From Paenibacillus sp. L3-i20 (lineage in GTDB: Bacteria > Bacillota > Bacilli > Paenibacillales > Paenibacillaceae): DNA of 64,000 bases. Positions 63,123 through 64,000 of this stretch are shown one piece after another. Location of the stretch: contig NZ_BQME02000001.1 in the NCBI RefSeq assembly GCF_022180385.2, forward strand, positions 1,070,501 to 1,134,500. The letters run 5' to 3'. Within the stretch, counting starts at the first letter, position 1, and each line of letters starts with the position of its first letter. A program made the position numbers and the translations under genes. A model generated the notes under the pieces. The model worked only from the letters and a program-made list of their open reading frames with translations, did not search any database and was not told the DNA's origin.

Positions 63123-64000
63123 TTATTTGCTAACAAGGTATGTTTTTAGTTCATCCAATACTAAATTTGCAGAAATGATTCCGCCGGATGAATTCCAAAC
63201 ACCGTCATAAACTTTATGAACTTTGCCATTCTTCGCGACGTTAAGATTTTTCCACAACTCTTCTTGCTGCCATTCTTGTTCTGCTTTAACCGCTTCGCCT
63301 TTTTCATTATCATAAGTAAAGTAGAACAATACATCGCCATCCATTTCTGGAATACGCTCTTTACCTACATCTTCGGAAAACTCGGCTTTATCCTGTGTTG
63401 CAGGACGCTGCAAACCAACTTGCTTCAATATAACACCGGAGAAGGTATCATTATAATACATACGAACGATACCACCTGGATTGAAACGAACGATAGACAC
63501 TTTAGAGTTCACTTTATCTCCAAGTTCAGTTTTGAGAGTTTCAACTTTTTTGTCGAAATCACCCAAGTTCGTTTCGCCTTTTTCTTTCAAGTTCAACGCT
63601 TCCGCATACACCTTATAGTTGATCTTCCAATCGCCGCTTATACGCTCTGAGAAAACGGTAGGTGCGATGTCAGATAATTGTGTGTAAATTTTTTCTTGGC
63701 GAAACTTATTACCCAATATAAGATCAGGTTTTAGAGATGCTATCAGTTCAAGATTCGGTTGATTCTCGTCACCTAGCTGTGGCACATCTTTCAACTGCTC
63801 TGTCAGATGCTGATAGACAGGATCAAGTCCCCATGCCTTAACGATTCCTACTGGTGTAATACCAAGGGACAATACCGCTTCTGTTCCTTCATTCGTCAAT
63901 ACAACGATACGCTTTGGCGTTCCAGGAATTTTCGTTTCACCCATCGCATGCTTAACAGTATATGTTTCTCCTTCTTTTGTCCCTTCTTTTGCTCCCTCTT
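63123..64000 (-). CDS. Iron-siderophore substrate-binding lipoprotein (partial)
   Basis: The frame stays open past the right edge; the visible part includes a linker with repeated EG-A/T-K units (EGAKEGTKEGETYTV) and a PeriplaBP_2 (BtuF/FhuD) fold: TPKRIVVLTNEGTEAVLSLG, LIASLKPDLILGN (about 90 from MGETKI), and a C-terminal VYDGVWNSSGGIISANLVLD. The signal peptide and lipobox must lie beyond 64000. It captures the siderophore for the two permeases downstream. Likely shares iron control with the FecE-like gene, but its promoter is not in the window. Confidence 0.92.
   Translation of the reverse strand, partial: EGAKEGTKEGETYTVKHAMGETKIPGTPKRIVVLTNEGTEAVLSLGITPVGIVKAWGLDPVYQHLTEQLKDVPQLGDENQPNLELIASLKPDLILGNKFRQEKIYTQLSDIAPTVFSERISGDWKINYKVYAEALNLKEKGETNLGDFDKKVETLKTELGDKVNSKVSIVRFNPGGIVRMYYNDTFSGVILKQVGLQRPATQDKAEFSEDVGKERIPEMDGDVLFYFTYDNEKGEAVKAEQEWQQEELWKNLNVAKNGKVHKVYDGVWNSSGGIISANLVLDELKTYLVSK

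Overview
The window looks like a chromosome segment of a Gram-positive bacterium of the order Bacillales, most likely a Paenibacillaceae member. The evidence is the core block sigW-rsiW-cdaA-cdaR-glmM-glmS with a glmS self-cleaving riboswitch, plus Firmicute-type ribosome binding sites, U-tract terminators, tRNA genes and siderophore-uptake genes. The species cannot be fixed from this alone.

Layout. (1) 1-6.9 kb is an accessory stretch of small unrelated genes: a DUF2785 fragment, an HTH/DUF2178 pair, DUF1877, a membrane-anchored alpha/beta hydrolase, a LytTR/DUF3021 pair and an AlkD-like protein. They are separated by decayed gene and insertion-sequence scraps and carry old Tn7-type ends. 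(2) 6944-41070 is a ~34 kb Tn7-like transposon inserted just downstream of glmS. Both ends carry four TnsB-type repeats (spread out on the left, every 20 bp on the right) and AATCT flanks both. It encodes tnsA, tnsB, tnsC, a tnsD-like tniQ and a second tniQ. Its cargo is a defence island: a Ser/Thr kinase, an unknown protein, an AbiJ/HEPN-like protein split by a frameshift, Hachiman (hamA-hamB) and a Wadjet operon (RHH regulator-jetD-jetA-jetB-jetC). (3) 33694-40847 inside that element is bounded by ends of a different Tn7-type family. It holds an IS110 remnant, an AAA ATPase plus TOPRIM-like pair, a broken zinc-ribbon gene and a large P-loop GTPase behind an attenuator-like hairpin. (4) 41.1-53.1 kb is core chromosome on the minus strand: glmS, glmM, cdaR, cdaA, rsiW, sigW, a trypsin-like HtrA protease and ppc. 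(5) 53.1-64 kb holds a membrane/coiled-coil protein, an intact IS1182-type element, four tRNAs, a Fur-box-preceded FecE-like ATPase, a DUF2203 protein, a duplicated tRNA-Leu, a CNNM/CorC protein and a siderophore permease/binding-protein operon running off the window.

How it fits together. TnsD-type targeting to the end of glmS explains why the mobile block sits where it does. At least two Tn7-type end families (core ACATTATAGTT and core AAATAAAGTATTAGACTG) are stacked or nested at this site, so the region reads as a repeatedly used attTn7 landing pad that accumulates anti-phage and anti-plasmid modules. The least explained parts are the nested family-2 segment with its ATPase/TOPRIM pair and GTPase, and the Wadjet JetC with an unusual Walker A motif.
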